Shown: positions 23,901 through 36,000 of the stretch, in pieces
How positions within the stretch are numbered: position 1 is the stretch's first letter
Layout of the letters: each line of letters begins with the position of its first letter
Source: Promerops cafer
Taxonomy: Eukaryota; Chordata; Aves; Passeriformes; Nectariniidae
NCBI GenBank assembly: GCA_013398275.1
Contig: VZSE01009483.1
Span: 2,170,571-2,234,570 of the forward strand
Direction of reading: 5' to 3'
DNA length: 64,000 bases
Translations under genes and position numbers: made by a program
The notes under the pieces: model-generated
Databases searched by the model: none
Seen by the model: only the letters and a program-made list of their open reading frames with translations
Told to the model about the DNA's origin: nothing

Positions 23901-26315
23901 TGATAGGTCACGATCACTGCTGCTGTTCATCATGAGACATGAAAACAGGCTCTACAAATCACATGAGAAAGGTTCATGAGACCGAGGAGAAATACCAAGA
24001 GGCTTTATCCAAGTAATGTGCCACATGTGGCTCCCTGTTAGATCTGTTGCCAGCAGCGAGTGACAGCTCCAGAAGCACGAGGGACTGAAGCATGGAGGCT
24101 TGGACAGCTTTCAGGTGTGAAGAGAAACTCTGCTAAAGCATCCGGCTTAATGGGACAGAGCAGCTCCCAAAAGTCTCTCTGGGTTTATCTGGTGGATTTT
24201 AGCTCTGAATTTCACTACAGCTCAGAGATCACTAGGCTGCATAATATCCTGACTGTAGAACTGAAGGAATGAAGTAAAGCAAAATGGGTTTTATTCTGTT
24301 TCTTTCGTCTTGCTAAGTGAAGTGAGTGTACACCTGCTTCCTGGAAGTTCACACTAATACTGTTAAATAGTAACATTAGCAACACAAACAAAAGAAGGTG
24401 TGAATTTACTAAGAAGGTGAAAAGGGTTAGGATTTTTTACCTTTAGAGTGAAGAGAAACATTTGGAATTTGTCTCTAAAATTTCTTTAGGAGTCCAAAAC
24501 CAGAATCTTAAAAAACCATGGATTTTTAAAACTCCCTCATGGTTTGAGGCTTTTTTTGTTTCTTGGCACTCAGATTTTCAACTGTTCAGGGTTAGGGTTT
24601 TTTTCCTCAAAATTGTTGAAAACACACATAGGTTTCATTCCCTTTCTGAAAAATCACTAGTTGCTTGACGAATCCTCTAGGCATGAAATATGGTAGCTCT
24701 GTAGGAGGCTAGAACTGATGCATTTCTCCCTTCAAAAAGACACAGAATTGATTTCAGAATGAATAACATCCAGCTAAAGTAGCGATTCCATTTTGTAAAA
24801 AGCGAGCTAGAACGAGATGATTCTTATCCCACTAATGAGGACATGTGGAAGATGAACCAGAAACAGAAATGCACTTTGTACACAGAGTTAAGCTACCGTG
24901 GACTCGGGGAGGAAGCAGCAGAGGTTTGAAAGCTGCGTGTGGGGAGTACAGATGGAAAGTACGGCAAAGCCTGGCTCAGTCTCCTCTGCAGCTGTGGGTG
25001 GGAGTGGGATCCTTGAGTGCTGAAGGTGAGGGCATTTCTGAATGGCTTTCCCCACCTCTTTCAGCTTTCCTGAGTCCAGGAAGGTGACAGAGGAGTCCTG
25101 CTTGCCCATGTACTGGGTATACAGGCCACTGTCTCCAATGAGACAGTCCAAGTAGCTCTCTACTGCTCACTTTCTCCACTACTCTCCAGCATGGGGATAT
25201 TAGCAAGAGTAAAACAGGGCGGTGTTTACAGGTGGTGGGTCACTGCAGGCACCTAGCTGAGGCTGCTGGCTGGGGAGTAATCCAATCTCCATTTGACACA
25301 CAGAAGGCTCACTCGAGGGGAGACATAAATCTCCTCACAAGCCACTCTGGAAAAGAAAGTGGGCAGGGACAGGAGCAATCCCTGAGTCCAGTGAAGGCTT
25401 TGCCACATCAACTCTTCTTTCTCACCTCCTGTAGTTTTGACTGTGATATCACCTGTTCCCTCTTCTGTTGCATTGGGTTTTTTAGTTTTCAACTCTCTCA
25501 AGCATATTTTAATAGTGCGCTAAGTCACACGCTTTATTAGAGATACACCTTTGTCCCTGATTCCCAGGCTGGAAGCTGTCACACCAAATTTTTGGAGCCC
25601 ACATGCCACAGAATATGCACCAAAGCATGCAAGGCTTTGAAAGGCCTTCAGACCTCTAAATATACACCATTGTAATACAGAGGAAAAGGCATTTACTTTG
25701 ATTTTTTATGATCTTGACTAACAGAACACTGGTAATGAAAAGTAAATGGAATTTTGGTCAGGAATTTAAAGTATGAAAATATAAAGGGAAATCCCTAGCT
25801 CCTAATTTAAGGAAAAAGAGTATTTTCATCTTCACACTCTGGAGGACTTTTCTGTAAACACCAGTAAAAATGTCTCATTATCCTTCTCCAAGCCTCCTCT
25901 TAAAACCTTTCTTGCCCTAATGGCAGGAACAAACTTACAGTGGTAAAACTGCTGCTGCAATGATCTTAATGACATTAATGTTGACTGATGTTGTGCCACT
26001 GATTTCTTTTTGTTTCCATCTGCCTCTTTCCATCTGTCCCTTGTCTTGGGTGGTAATGTCTTGGAAAACAGAACTTTTTTTTTATTCTTTGGATAGCTTT
26101 CTGCATCTCCTATTATGCACATTCTAGGAAGAAGAAAGGAAGAAAATGTAAATACATTAGGACCTTTGTATTGGCTCAAACCAAAGATATATCTCAGCAA
26201 GTCTCCTGCTCCAAGAACAGCTATCAGCACAGGAATAGCAAAAGTAGGGCTAGCGATAACATCCAGATTCGAGCAATCTGAAGCTTTGGGACTTCCTAAA
26301 TTAGAGGTGTTCTTG
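20986..26315. other. Unique AT-rich non-coding DNA
   Basis: This is 5.3 kb with no gene and no repeat family I recognise. 21900-22420 is especially AT-rich. The octamer ATGCAAAT lies at 23222-23229. Around 24850-25200 the composition is richer in G and C, and four short frames overlap on both strands, none resembling a known protein. Confidence 0.5.
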
Positions 26316-26331
26316 TTTTTTTTTTTTTTTT
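26316..26331. repeat. Poly(T) run of 16
   Basis: An uninterrupted run of 16 T. No retrosequence is recognisable on the minus strand beside it. Confidence 0.85.
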
Positions 26332-27517
26332 AATAATCCTGGATTATGAAATTTCCCAACTAAACTTGCAATATTCACATTATCCTGTGAAAATATGTCT
26401 CACAGCTTAATCAGGGTTTCTTTTGTTCATCTTTAAACCCTGTTGAACAATTTTGTTCTTTGCCTGCTTTGAAAACCTCTGGTAGCATGAACAAGATCTA
26501 TTGCAATATTGTCTAAGCAAGGTGCTGAGTCTGCACTGTAGGCTGCTGGCCCAGATCACTGCCCTGACTAGAAGCCCACTGATTGTGCTGAAATGCCTTG
26601 CATCTGTACAACCTTCATTTCTTGTCTTTCATGGCGTCTGTGGTATTCAGTGAAGTTCATACAGGTGTTCTTGACTGCTTGAAGAAAAGTCTATCCATTT
26701 TTCATTTCTCTGCACAGGAACAGGAAAAGGAACAGAGCATGTGAGGCAGTGTTTGAGGAGCCACAGCTCAGTACTTCCACTGTTGTGCAGATTGTCTCAC
26801 AGCAGAGAGCATCAGCCAGTGTTTGGGCCACTCACCTCAGACCCATCACCTTCATGGATGCTTGGGTACTGATAACCTCTCACACATGGGCATATACCCA
26901 GCCTGGCATGCCTGGGAAGGCAGAGAATTAAAAAAAAAAATCTTGGGTAATTTCATTATTTGCTGTGCTGTGGAGCTCCCAAAGCATTATAGTTGTTCAG
27001 GGATGTGAGGAAAAGCACCTTCAAGGCCAAGATAAGATACATTTGGATGTGTTCATGGTGTTATAACGCTCCATATCTGAGCACTAGTTGGAATGACTGC
27101 ATGAGGAGTAGTGGCTAAGTGTTTTAAATATGCACCATGTGCGTTTTAATGCATTCTTGTTTCTGTTATTGGGATACTGAGATCTGTTTCTGTTATTGAG
27201 ATCAGATAGTGAGAGGAGGCAGTGTAGGAGAGACACATTATACTCTCAAATATTGTCCTAAGAAGCATCGGGGGCCTTGTGTTCCTTTCCTTGATGAGCA
27301 CATTCAAAAGCATTTTTGGTGATGAGAATACATAAAACTATATTCTTCTAAAAAAACCCCAGAACTAAAGTCAGAATCACCAGCCTGCCCTTTGGAATAC
27401 CAGAGGCAGCTTCACTGTTTAGATCTTGAGTAGCAGAAACTGATAACAGAGTGTGGTTTTATGTGACTCTTCTGCCCAGAACAGTAGAAATTTCAGATGG
27501 ATCAGCATTATCATTCA
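26332..27517. other. Non-coding DNA with a 14-bp direct repeat
   Basis: TGTTTCTGTTATTG occurs at 27158-27171 and 27185-27198, each followed by a sequence ending in GAGATC, so this is a small tandem duplication with a later 9-base difference. No gene is seen; frames at 26749-27008 are 61 codons or shorter. Confidence 0.55.
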
Positions 27518-27625
27518 GACATGGAATAGCTTGGGTTGGAGGGACCTTCAAAGATCACCCAGCCCAAGCCCCCTTGCAACAAGGGTAATCAAACCCACTG
27601 CAACACAATCTCTGTGAATGTGGGG
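27518..27625 (-). mobile_element. CR1 LINE 3'-terminal stub
   Basis: ACATGGAATAGC, TTGGGTTGGAGGGACCTTC, AAAGATCACCCAGCCCAAGCC and CCCTTGCAACAAGGG follow the layout of the reverse-complemented CR1 3' end (catggaatggtttgggttgga / gggaccttaaagatcatc / cagttccaaccccc). Only the 3'-terminal hundred bases or so remain, the usual result of severe 5' truncation. No coding part is present. Confidence 0.8.
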
Positions 27626-30600
27626 TCTAACAGCAATTGCTCTGTCAAAAGTTATGCCCTGAGAACTGAGACTGTAGTCAGCTTCTGGACCGGTTAATGT
27701 TGAATCATTTATGCATTATGAAACAGTTCCAGTTACAGTGCAAATGAGAGAGCATAGCTAAGGGGTTGTTAATTCGTTCAAGCAAGACATAGATTAATTA
27801 ATTCTGCTAAAGCTCTGGGATAGCATATTGTGAGCAAACGGATCCAAATGTTTTCTGCTCATCCTGCTCTTACCTGCTCAAAACTAAGAGAAAGAACTGA
27901 GTAGGGAGAATGAGAAAAAAAATTAAGTGTTGATGGGTTTCATTGGGAAAAATAATTTCAATATAATTGTGTGGAAGAAAACAGGGACTGAAGAAGATCA
28001 AGACAAATTTGCAGAAGGCTGTGGAGAAACCAAAGTCTAAATGCATCCAGTCAAATTGAAATTTGTGGGAAACATTGTTTGACAAAGTTGCTCAGGAGAA
28101 TACTTTGAAAGGTACCTAGATGTGACAGAAAAAATGGTGGAATTAAATTTTCAGGAAAATAATACTTGACTGCAGTATGGTCTCAAAAAAAGTTAAAAAG
28201 CCCAACCATCCTTCACACACTCAGTTTTAGGTTAAAGTTGAACAAATTACAATTTTTTTTTATTATTAAATTAATCAAAGTATAACAAGTTTAAGTTCAA
28301 ATCTGATGAAAATAGAAATTCTGTTTCCTCTTTAAAAGTTTCCCATTATTTTAATGAAAAGTTTACCTTTCCCATCAATTAAGTTTAGGTGAATGAAATA
28401 TAACTTACTTAAAAAAAAAAAAATCAAAGTAATACATTTAAAATATTTTTTTAAAGTAAATCTTAAAAAATACAAGTTCTAGAGTGCAAAATACGTAACA
28501 GTCCTCTTTGTGAGCACAAATGAGATTTTGTATTTATGCTTTCTATTTATCCTGTTGCTGAAAACTATTTCAGCTTCTAATTTTACAGATCTAGGCAAAG
28601 CCCTAGAATTGCTCTACCAGAGGCAATTTTCAGAGACAGAAAAATTGATAGTTGGCCCTTACTGCTCTTTTTTACCTCATTTTGTGAGGTGAACAGCAAG
28701 AGAGAACAGCAACTTTTATAGGCTCCAAACACAATGTTCCAGCAGTGGCTCCAACAGAACGTGCCTGACCTGACCCTTACCCCTGTTGCACCCCCTTGCT
28801 GGTGTCTCTGTCACAGTCTTCTCCTGGACTGCTCTCAGCATTTTGTCCCAGTCTCTGGCCAGAGATGCTGTGTGGCAATTTCTGTCCCCAGAACAGGCAC
28901 AACCAGTCCAGACAGAAGAGCTCTTTCCTCAGATTTCCTCAAATGTTTCAGAGCATGTTAACTTATACTGACCATTTCTATGACCAAAATGTCAAATTCA
29001 AATGTCTCATTTTATATACCTAAGTCCCTGTCATGGAGATGAGACATTTATTCACTGCCACGCTTTCCTGAGGTGGTTAATCCCTGCCAAGGGTGGTTTT
29101 ATGTCTCATTCCCTGCCTGGATCTCAGTGCTGCTCACAGTCCCCTGGAAATTATTCCTAGTAGAGATCATACTTCTCATTTCATCTTCTGAAGGGATGAA
29201 ACTGGGAGGTAAGGGAGTAATTTTAACTAATTTAAGGGAGTAAACTGCCCTCGGTATCATTGTTTTCAGATATCTTCATTTCCTGTTGTCACTGTGCTGT
29301 GAAGTTTTTCTGGAATAATTGTTTGTAAAGAGTGGTTTAGTCACACAAGATCTCTGGGACTAACCTGCTTAGCTACTCCATTATGCCAGTTTTATGAGAT
29401 ATGAACCACTTTTGTTCAGTTTTTCTCAGCGGACAAGGAACAACACAAACCTGTACGAGCCCATGATGATACGGGAATTAGCTGGCACAGCAGCAGATGC
29501 AGAGCACACCCTGGTGCCCAGACCTGCTGGCCAGACTTCAACACAACCTTCTTGAAAATCTGAGGGCAGAGCCACATCTTGATGGCTGATGAATCCTTCT
29601 GACCAGGGGGATGGAGGTGAGGATGAGAAACGGGCACTTCTATATGATCCTGCTGCTGCACAGAGATGGCTTTATAGTTGTCATGAGCACCAGGCTGCTG
29701 GGGAAAGCACACTTTTTTACTGCTTACTGCTTACTGTCTTTTCTGTGACAGCTTGACAAAGCCCAGGATCATACAAGCAAGTAAACAGCCTAAAATACCC
29801 CTTATCCTCATGTAAAAGGAGTCCAAGAGCTGTCTCAAATGCAGAGGAAGACTATCTAGCTGTAATTCTGGATTCCAAACAATCTAGCCAAAATATGACA
29901 GATATCCAGTATGCCACTCATAATCTTACCAATACATTTATGACTAAACAGAGCACTTAGGAACGAAAAGATTTTTTTCTCTCTCTTGCTGGGTTTGGGT
30001 AGGTTTGGCCTTATAGCTGTTTATATAAATATGAAATAGTAAAATAGCCAGCAATATAAATCATGATGTTTATTTTTGGGATGCTCCTTGGTATTAGGGT
30101 CCTCCTATGTCGTGGGACACATACAGGAACATTGCTGCTCAGGAACTGACTGTGGGATGGAGTGAAAATCACTACAAGGTACAACAATGAAGAATAAATA
30201 GCTCCATAAAGATTATTGGTGAGTTTTGGTGGATGTGTGACATCAAGTGAAAGGCTACAAATTTTCACTGTCAATGAAATAAGAAGGCTCATTCTCTGCT
30301 TGAAGGTACCTGATAAAAATGCATAAAAATCTACTTTTCAAGAAAAAAATCTTTGACAAAATTATGGATTCTTAACAGAAGCTCCATTTATTTGTTCATG
30401 GACTCGAAGTTTTTCAGGCAGAGTTATAAATTCATAACAGTTTTCCTGAGTGCAAGATTTTGCATTTGGGAATATGAGTGAAATGCAAGATGTTCACAGC
30501 CACATTTACCATTGTATATTTATAAGTAGGGCTCAGAGTTGTGACAGCATTTGCATATAAAATCCAAGGTATTTGTGTATTCCTTAAGGACATAATTGAT

Positions 30601-30935
30601 TGCATGTCTCTATTCTTCATTCAAATGCATTTTAATCTTGGCTGACAATTTCTACCTCAAATTATCCCCTATGCAATTTGCAGTTTCTGATCAAATTTTG
30701 AAAACAAAATTACTGATTTTGTGCTGTTATTAATATTAGATATGATGCAATTTAGGTGCAATCAAACATTTAAGCTAATATTGAAAGAAAACAAGCAAAA
30801 ACCTGGATGCAAAATCTGGATGGTATGCCACAAAAGTGCAATGCATTTAAGATCATGGGGAGGGTAAAGGGCTAGGAGAAGAGTGGATTAAAGACATTAT
30901 TCAGCTTTTCAAGTAATTGCCCTTTTTAACTGCTG
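27626..30935. other. Unique non-coding DNA
   Basis: 28240-28470 is very A/T-rich with an A run at 28411-28423. A GC-richer patch at 28730-28960 has three overlapping short frames without homology. A 98-codon minus frame at 29416-29712 looks locally coding in composition but matches nothing I recognise. The octamer ATTTGCAT lies at 30549-30556. Confidence 0.45.
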
Positions 30936-31015
30936 TTCCATGGTGTTTTACAACAGCCTCAGTTCTTTCCAGTCATTCCATGGTGTTTTACAACAGCCTC
31001 AGCTCTTTCCAGTCA
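30936..31015. repeat. 40-bp perfect-period tandem duplication
   Basis: Two abutting 40-base copies, 30936-30975 and 30976-31015, each start TTCCATGGTGTTTTACAACA and differ at one base (AGTTCT versus AGCTCT). So little divergence implies a young event. There is no sign of further expansion. Confidence 0.9.
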
Positions 31016-32739
31016 GTCAGGGATGGGATAGGCAATGTACTAACTCCCTAGAAGAGATTTCTCAACGATAACTGCCTGACACTGCTCCTATGTGCTCTGA
31101 AGCCAGAGGACCATGGGCACTGGAAAAGGTCATATAACAGTGAAAGAGAGAGAATGACTCAGGCCTTTTTCTCTCAGTGAGTCATTCTCTGTCCCACAGT
31201 CTGCCACTTGCCTGGACCTTCCATAACCCTAACACAGGATCAATAAATTCATGGTATGAGTGCCATGGCATGGAGTGCCTTTTCAATGCTGTTACAAAGC
31301 CAAATAAATGGATAATTAATGCAACTGAAAATCCAGGAATTGTCCAGATAAGAGTCTTGAAGGATAAAGCAATGACATTATTGAAATTACTTTATTAGTA
31401 GTTTGGTTGGTTTATTCATATCAAAGAACTAATGCAGTTAAAAACACAGTATTTTTTTAAGATCTAATCCAACCTTCCTGTGTCAATAATATTCATACTA
31501 TATATTTAATGTCCCAGAACAGTAAAGATAATTTAAAATCCTCAAGCTGCAGATCAATGCTTTGTTGTATTTGTAAATATTTTTCTTTTATTCAGTAAAA
31601 GGCATTATTTTCTAAATCTGTGAATCTATCAAGTGTGAGAGCCAACGAGCAGTATCTAATACATACATACCCTACTGAATAATTCTCTGGCATCTTCTTT
31701 CTAAAAAGTAATTTATTACAAAGTTCCATTTGTTTGGGTAAACAGAAATAGTTTTATATAAGTCTGTCACAGAAAATGAAGAAAAGGTCGATTAGAATGA
31801 ACACAATGTTGAAAACAGAGATGAAACAGAATTAGAGGCAATTACATTTCAGCTAATCTGAATAGACAGCACATCTACACAACAAATTCAGAGTGAATAA
31901 TTTCTGCTCATCTTGTGACTGGTATTTCTTCACTGTCAGTCTAGCATGCTAAAGCAAACTTTTGAAAAAATAGTATTAGAACAGATTGTTTGAATTATCC
32001 AAATTCATCCTGCAAAAAACTGTCAAAGTCAGACTGGCAAAGTAAGTGTCATCATGGTCTGGGATTATTTTAAGGCTGTGTTTACACATAGCCCCCCCCA
32101 TGCTGTCTGTAGACGTGGACATCTGGGGGTCCCCAGGGCAGACACCCCAGCACCAGACCTACCAAGGCAAAAAGTTCCTCTGTTTGTGCGTGGGCAGGGC
32201 CACACTAAACACAACCCAAGTCTGAAGGCAAGCTAGCAGCAAGACAACACTTTCCCATGGGAATTGAGGAGCTTGGAGCTCTTTTAATTTATTACTCTCC
32301 AAACAACGCTCTGTTTCACACCAGGAGCCATACCCAAATGCAAAAATGCACAATTTCCTGGGAAACAGTCCTATTCTTTTATAACCATCTCCTAAAGGAA
32401 AATTGCCCTGGTGTGTATTTATTTCTAATTATAAACTGGTTGCTTACAAATAGCTATTTTTAACAGAAAACCCCCCTCCTTTCACACTCATTTCCAGAAG
32501 TAGGAAGTTATACAGGAATTAAAGAACCTTATTCTATCTTCCACAAACCTGGTGTGTAAGTAAGGAAGGACATTTTACCTTCATATGCCTCATTTTATTC
32601 CTCCACAAATGGAAATAAAGACACTCTTCTTTTCCTTCTAGAATCCTTTAAAATCTTGTAATAAAATGTTCTAGAAAAGAGCCTGTTACTCCTGAACTGG
32701 TTGTTCTACACTGTTTTCTGTCAGTACTGCATGTCTTTG
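31016..32739. other. Unique non-coding DNA
   Basis: No gene is recognised. GATCTAATCCAACCTTCCTG at 31460-31479 has a faint CR1 3'-end flavour but is too short to call. The C-run at 32092-32098 and frames at 32054-32463 are unremarkable. Confidence 0.45.
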
Positions 32740-33010
32740 TGACAGAAAACTGGAAGGAAGCTCTTAAATCAGTGAGTCCAATCTCCTGCTTGAATTGCAT
32801 TGCTCCTGTATCATTTTTTGCAGAAGACAATTTAGCTCTATCTTGAAACTACTTAGATGCCTTCTGTTGAAAGGCTCATTAATCGAATATAATGATGATA
32901 AGGAAATCTTCTATTTTTATTATTTTGAGCCTAAATGCATTCCTGCTCAGTATATATCTGTTTTGGAGTTTATTAAGGGTTGTGTTTAAGGGCTGTTTTT
33001 TGGCTTCCTC
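32740..33010 (-). mobile_element. Probable ancient CR1-family relic
   Basis: The sequence follows the order of landmarks of old sauropsid CR1 3' regions read in reverse complement: a GAGTCCAATCTCCTGC block, then a TATCTTGAAACTACTTAGATG block, then TTCTATTTTTATTATTTTGAGCC. In the consensus I remember, these correspond to 'tctgacctcctgc', 'tcttgatttaaagacttcaag' and 'cttatttctagtttgaattt'. The divergence is very high and the copy has no intact frame. A repeat-library search with sensitive settings would decide. Confidence 0.42.
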
Positions 33011-36000
33011 CCTTCTGCTGTAATATTGTGCTTTGGTTTAAATATCTGTTCATGTAATGTCTTTATCCCTTATTATATGCCATGTTTTCCTTTGGAACTG
33101 CAAAGGAGTGCACACAGGGGTGAACACGAGTTTGCAGAACAGCAGAGGAAGTCTAACAAAAAGCAATAATACTTCTCACAAGAACCATTAGTACTTTTTT
33201 ACCTACACTGAACTTCAGTCTGCCATGCAGGTAAAGCAGACAAGCAGCCTCTGCTGGAAATACCTCTCTCAACACATCTTAGGAATGCTCTTACTTTTTC
33301 ATGTCCACTTCCCTGTGGTGCCTCAGAAGATACCTGTGCTCAGATAACACCATTTCTCTGCCTCATTCAGCTGATAAATTCCTTATTACTGCAGAAATTC
33401 TTAAGCACATGGTCTTTCATTTTATACACCATTAAATTTAATTCCACTTCCATCACTGCAATCTCCAACCTCGTGCTCTTCTTCCTGAGCTGCCTGTCTG
33501 CTGGCAAAGTCATGATAGCAGAGAGTTCTATCTTCACATATTTGTTTTTGAGCGAATTAATGAAAATACTAGTAAATTAATCTTACAAGCAATTTTTGAG
33601 GATCCTCACTGTTACCTTTCCCTAGTGACTTATCCTCTGGAGAACACCATTTTCATTTTGTCTTTGTGCACTTCCCTACCCACCTTACAGTAGTTACACT
33701 AATACATTGCCCACGTTACAATTAGCTCTCTTGTTCTCCAGTCTCACTGTGATTCTCTTAACGTAAAATGCCTACTATATTTCATTTAAAAAAGAATTTT
33801 AATTTTTAAAGAAAATTAATAATATTTTGAAAGAACTTAATTTGCAAAACACATTGCCTTTATTTATCCCTGTGACTTTTGTAATTTTTCTATCAAAATT
33901 TGTTTCAAAGCTGCGCAATCAAATTCATTCTTCAAATTTAAACACCTGAGTTGGGCTTCCAAATTTTAATTAATTAGGTCTCCTAAAAATGGCTAGATTC
34001 CCCACATGCAGAGGAAAACAGCAGACATTTTAGAAATTCTTCAGAGGACAAACTTGTCTGCATTACTATGGAATTAATTAAAACACAGGCTAAAAATCTT
34101 CAAATGCTATTTAAAAACAGTAAGAAAATATCTTATGCAATTTGATATGTTTGACTTGTTTTTCTTCTTTTCATCATTCTTAAATCTATATTGGCTTTTT
34201 TTTCCTATCGTTTTTCTCCTATGTAAGAGTGAAATTCATCTCAACTAACCGTAGTTGCTCAGTCTGTAGTTCCAAAGGCAGTGGTTCCAAATTCTCTTAC
34301 AGCTAAAAGAGAGCCCAGATCTTCTCAAGGTAGCCACCCTAAAGCATTGTTCAAGATAGGTGAGATGAATTAAATTTGGCTGTAACATAATTCTTTCCAC
34401 TGACTAAACAAGAAACTAGACAATTATAATGAAATGAGATGCTTAAAGTTTAAACAGTTAACATTTCAAATGGTTTAAACTAGGCAAGATTAATCCCACC
34501 CTAAAAGATTGTTTTTCCTTTTTATATTACCTAGTTTTTCATCAGATTAACTTTTTAAAATTTATTTTTTCTACCTTGGCTGTCTGTTAAGTCCCTTCAT
34601 ATTTCTCTCCTACCTACCATATAATTTTTCTATTTATTGCTATTCAAGTAGCTGTTATTCACCCATGCTTTTGCATTGCTCATCATTAAAATAAAATAGG
34701 ACAATCCCTAATATTAACACATATATTAATGTATCTGTGTTCTTACTAGCTTTTCCCTTGTTCTCTGCTTTGATTAATTTTCATTTTTGTTTGTTCATGT
34801 TTTAAGTTTGTGCAAATAGACTTGAGTGGTTTAGTACATTTGTGCTATAGTCCAGCACTCTATAGTTTCTGTCAGAATTACAAAAAATTCATTAAAAAAA
34901 CGTACTGGAGGTATTAAAAAATCATGATCCTGGCTCAAAAAATCAAACAGCTTCTATTTAAACTGAAGAGATTAATAAAAGACATGTTTTAAGATCTATT
35001 TGCCTCGTGCTTTTTAAGTCTTTAAGAATTACAATCCAGTGATTTTTCTCCCCAGCCATATGGAAAATGTGAAATATTCATAAATGCCAAAACGAAAAAG
35101 AGGTAGAGATAAAGCAGTGGGGGTGCTACAGAATAGCATGACTACCAAGGCTAAAGCTTTAAATTTCTAGTTTCATGTTAAAACACTGAGTGATGGTAAC
35201 AGTGTTTGAGAATATTGTTACTTAGTTTTCCCTATCTTTTCCTGTGGATGATAATGTTGTCAAATAATCCTCTATATATTTCTGTGAGTTCTTAAATTCT
35301 CCACTAATCTCATTTTGATTGATTTAAGGCATACTACATTTCAGAGCACCTTAGTCCAGCTGCTAGATATTTCCCCACACACAAACCTGGTTTCAGTTTT
35401 ATTCCAAAGTAAATCTATTCTGTTGAGCTCCACGTCCACTTGTCTGTTAGAGAGTTTGACACATTGACATCCCCTCTGAAACATCCCATTGAAGTTTAGG
35501 GCTTCATGCAATTTTCATACATGCCTCAATCTCTTAAACTTTTTCAGAATGCTGGAAGCATGAGTGTACCCAGGCTGGGTAATGAAGCAAGCCTTACTAA
35601 ATTCCTTTCAAGTGTCTGTCTTAATCCAGGTGATTGCTAAGGAAAGAACAGCAAATAATTGTTTGAAAAATGAGATACAACCATGGATTCTCTAAGAATG
35701 CAACAAAAAGGTAACCTGACAGGTGAGTGAAGAGGCACACATCTGTGCAGACAGGCACACACGGGTGGGTGAGCCTGGCATCCTCCCTGTGCCTTCAAAG
35801 AGATCCCTCATTAGGCATGTTAGTTGTAGTTATTATCTGTTTGACCTACATAGCACCAGGAGCCTCAGCAAGAGAATACTGGTGGCCTCACCACACTTCC
35901 AGCCTCAGTGGTCAGAGGAGCACAAATAATTACACTATTTGTGGGCAGGCACCCTAAGACAGAACAACTGGCTCTGCAATGTGTCCATGTGCTTCAGGGA

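Noticed and set aside
29416..29712. 98-codon minus-strand frame as a retroviral or LINE coding relic
   Set aside because: I tried to match it to CR1 ORF2 and found no collinear motifs; no other family was recognised.
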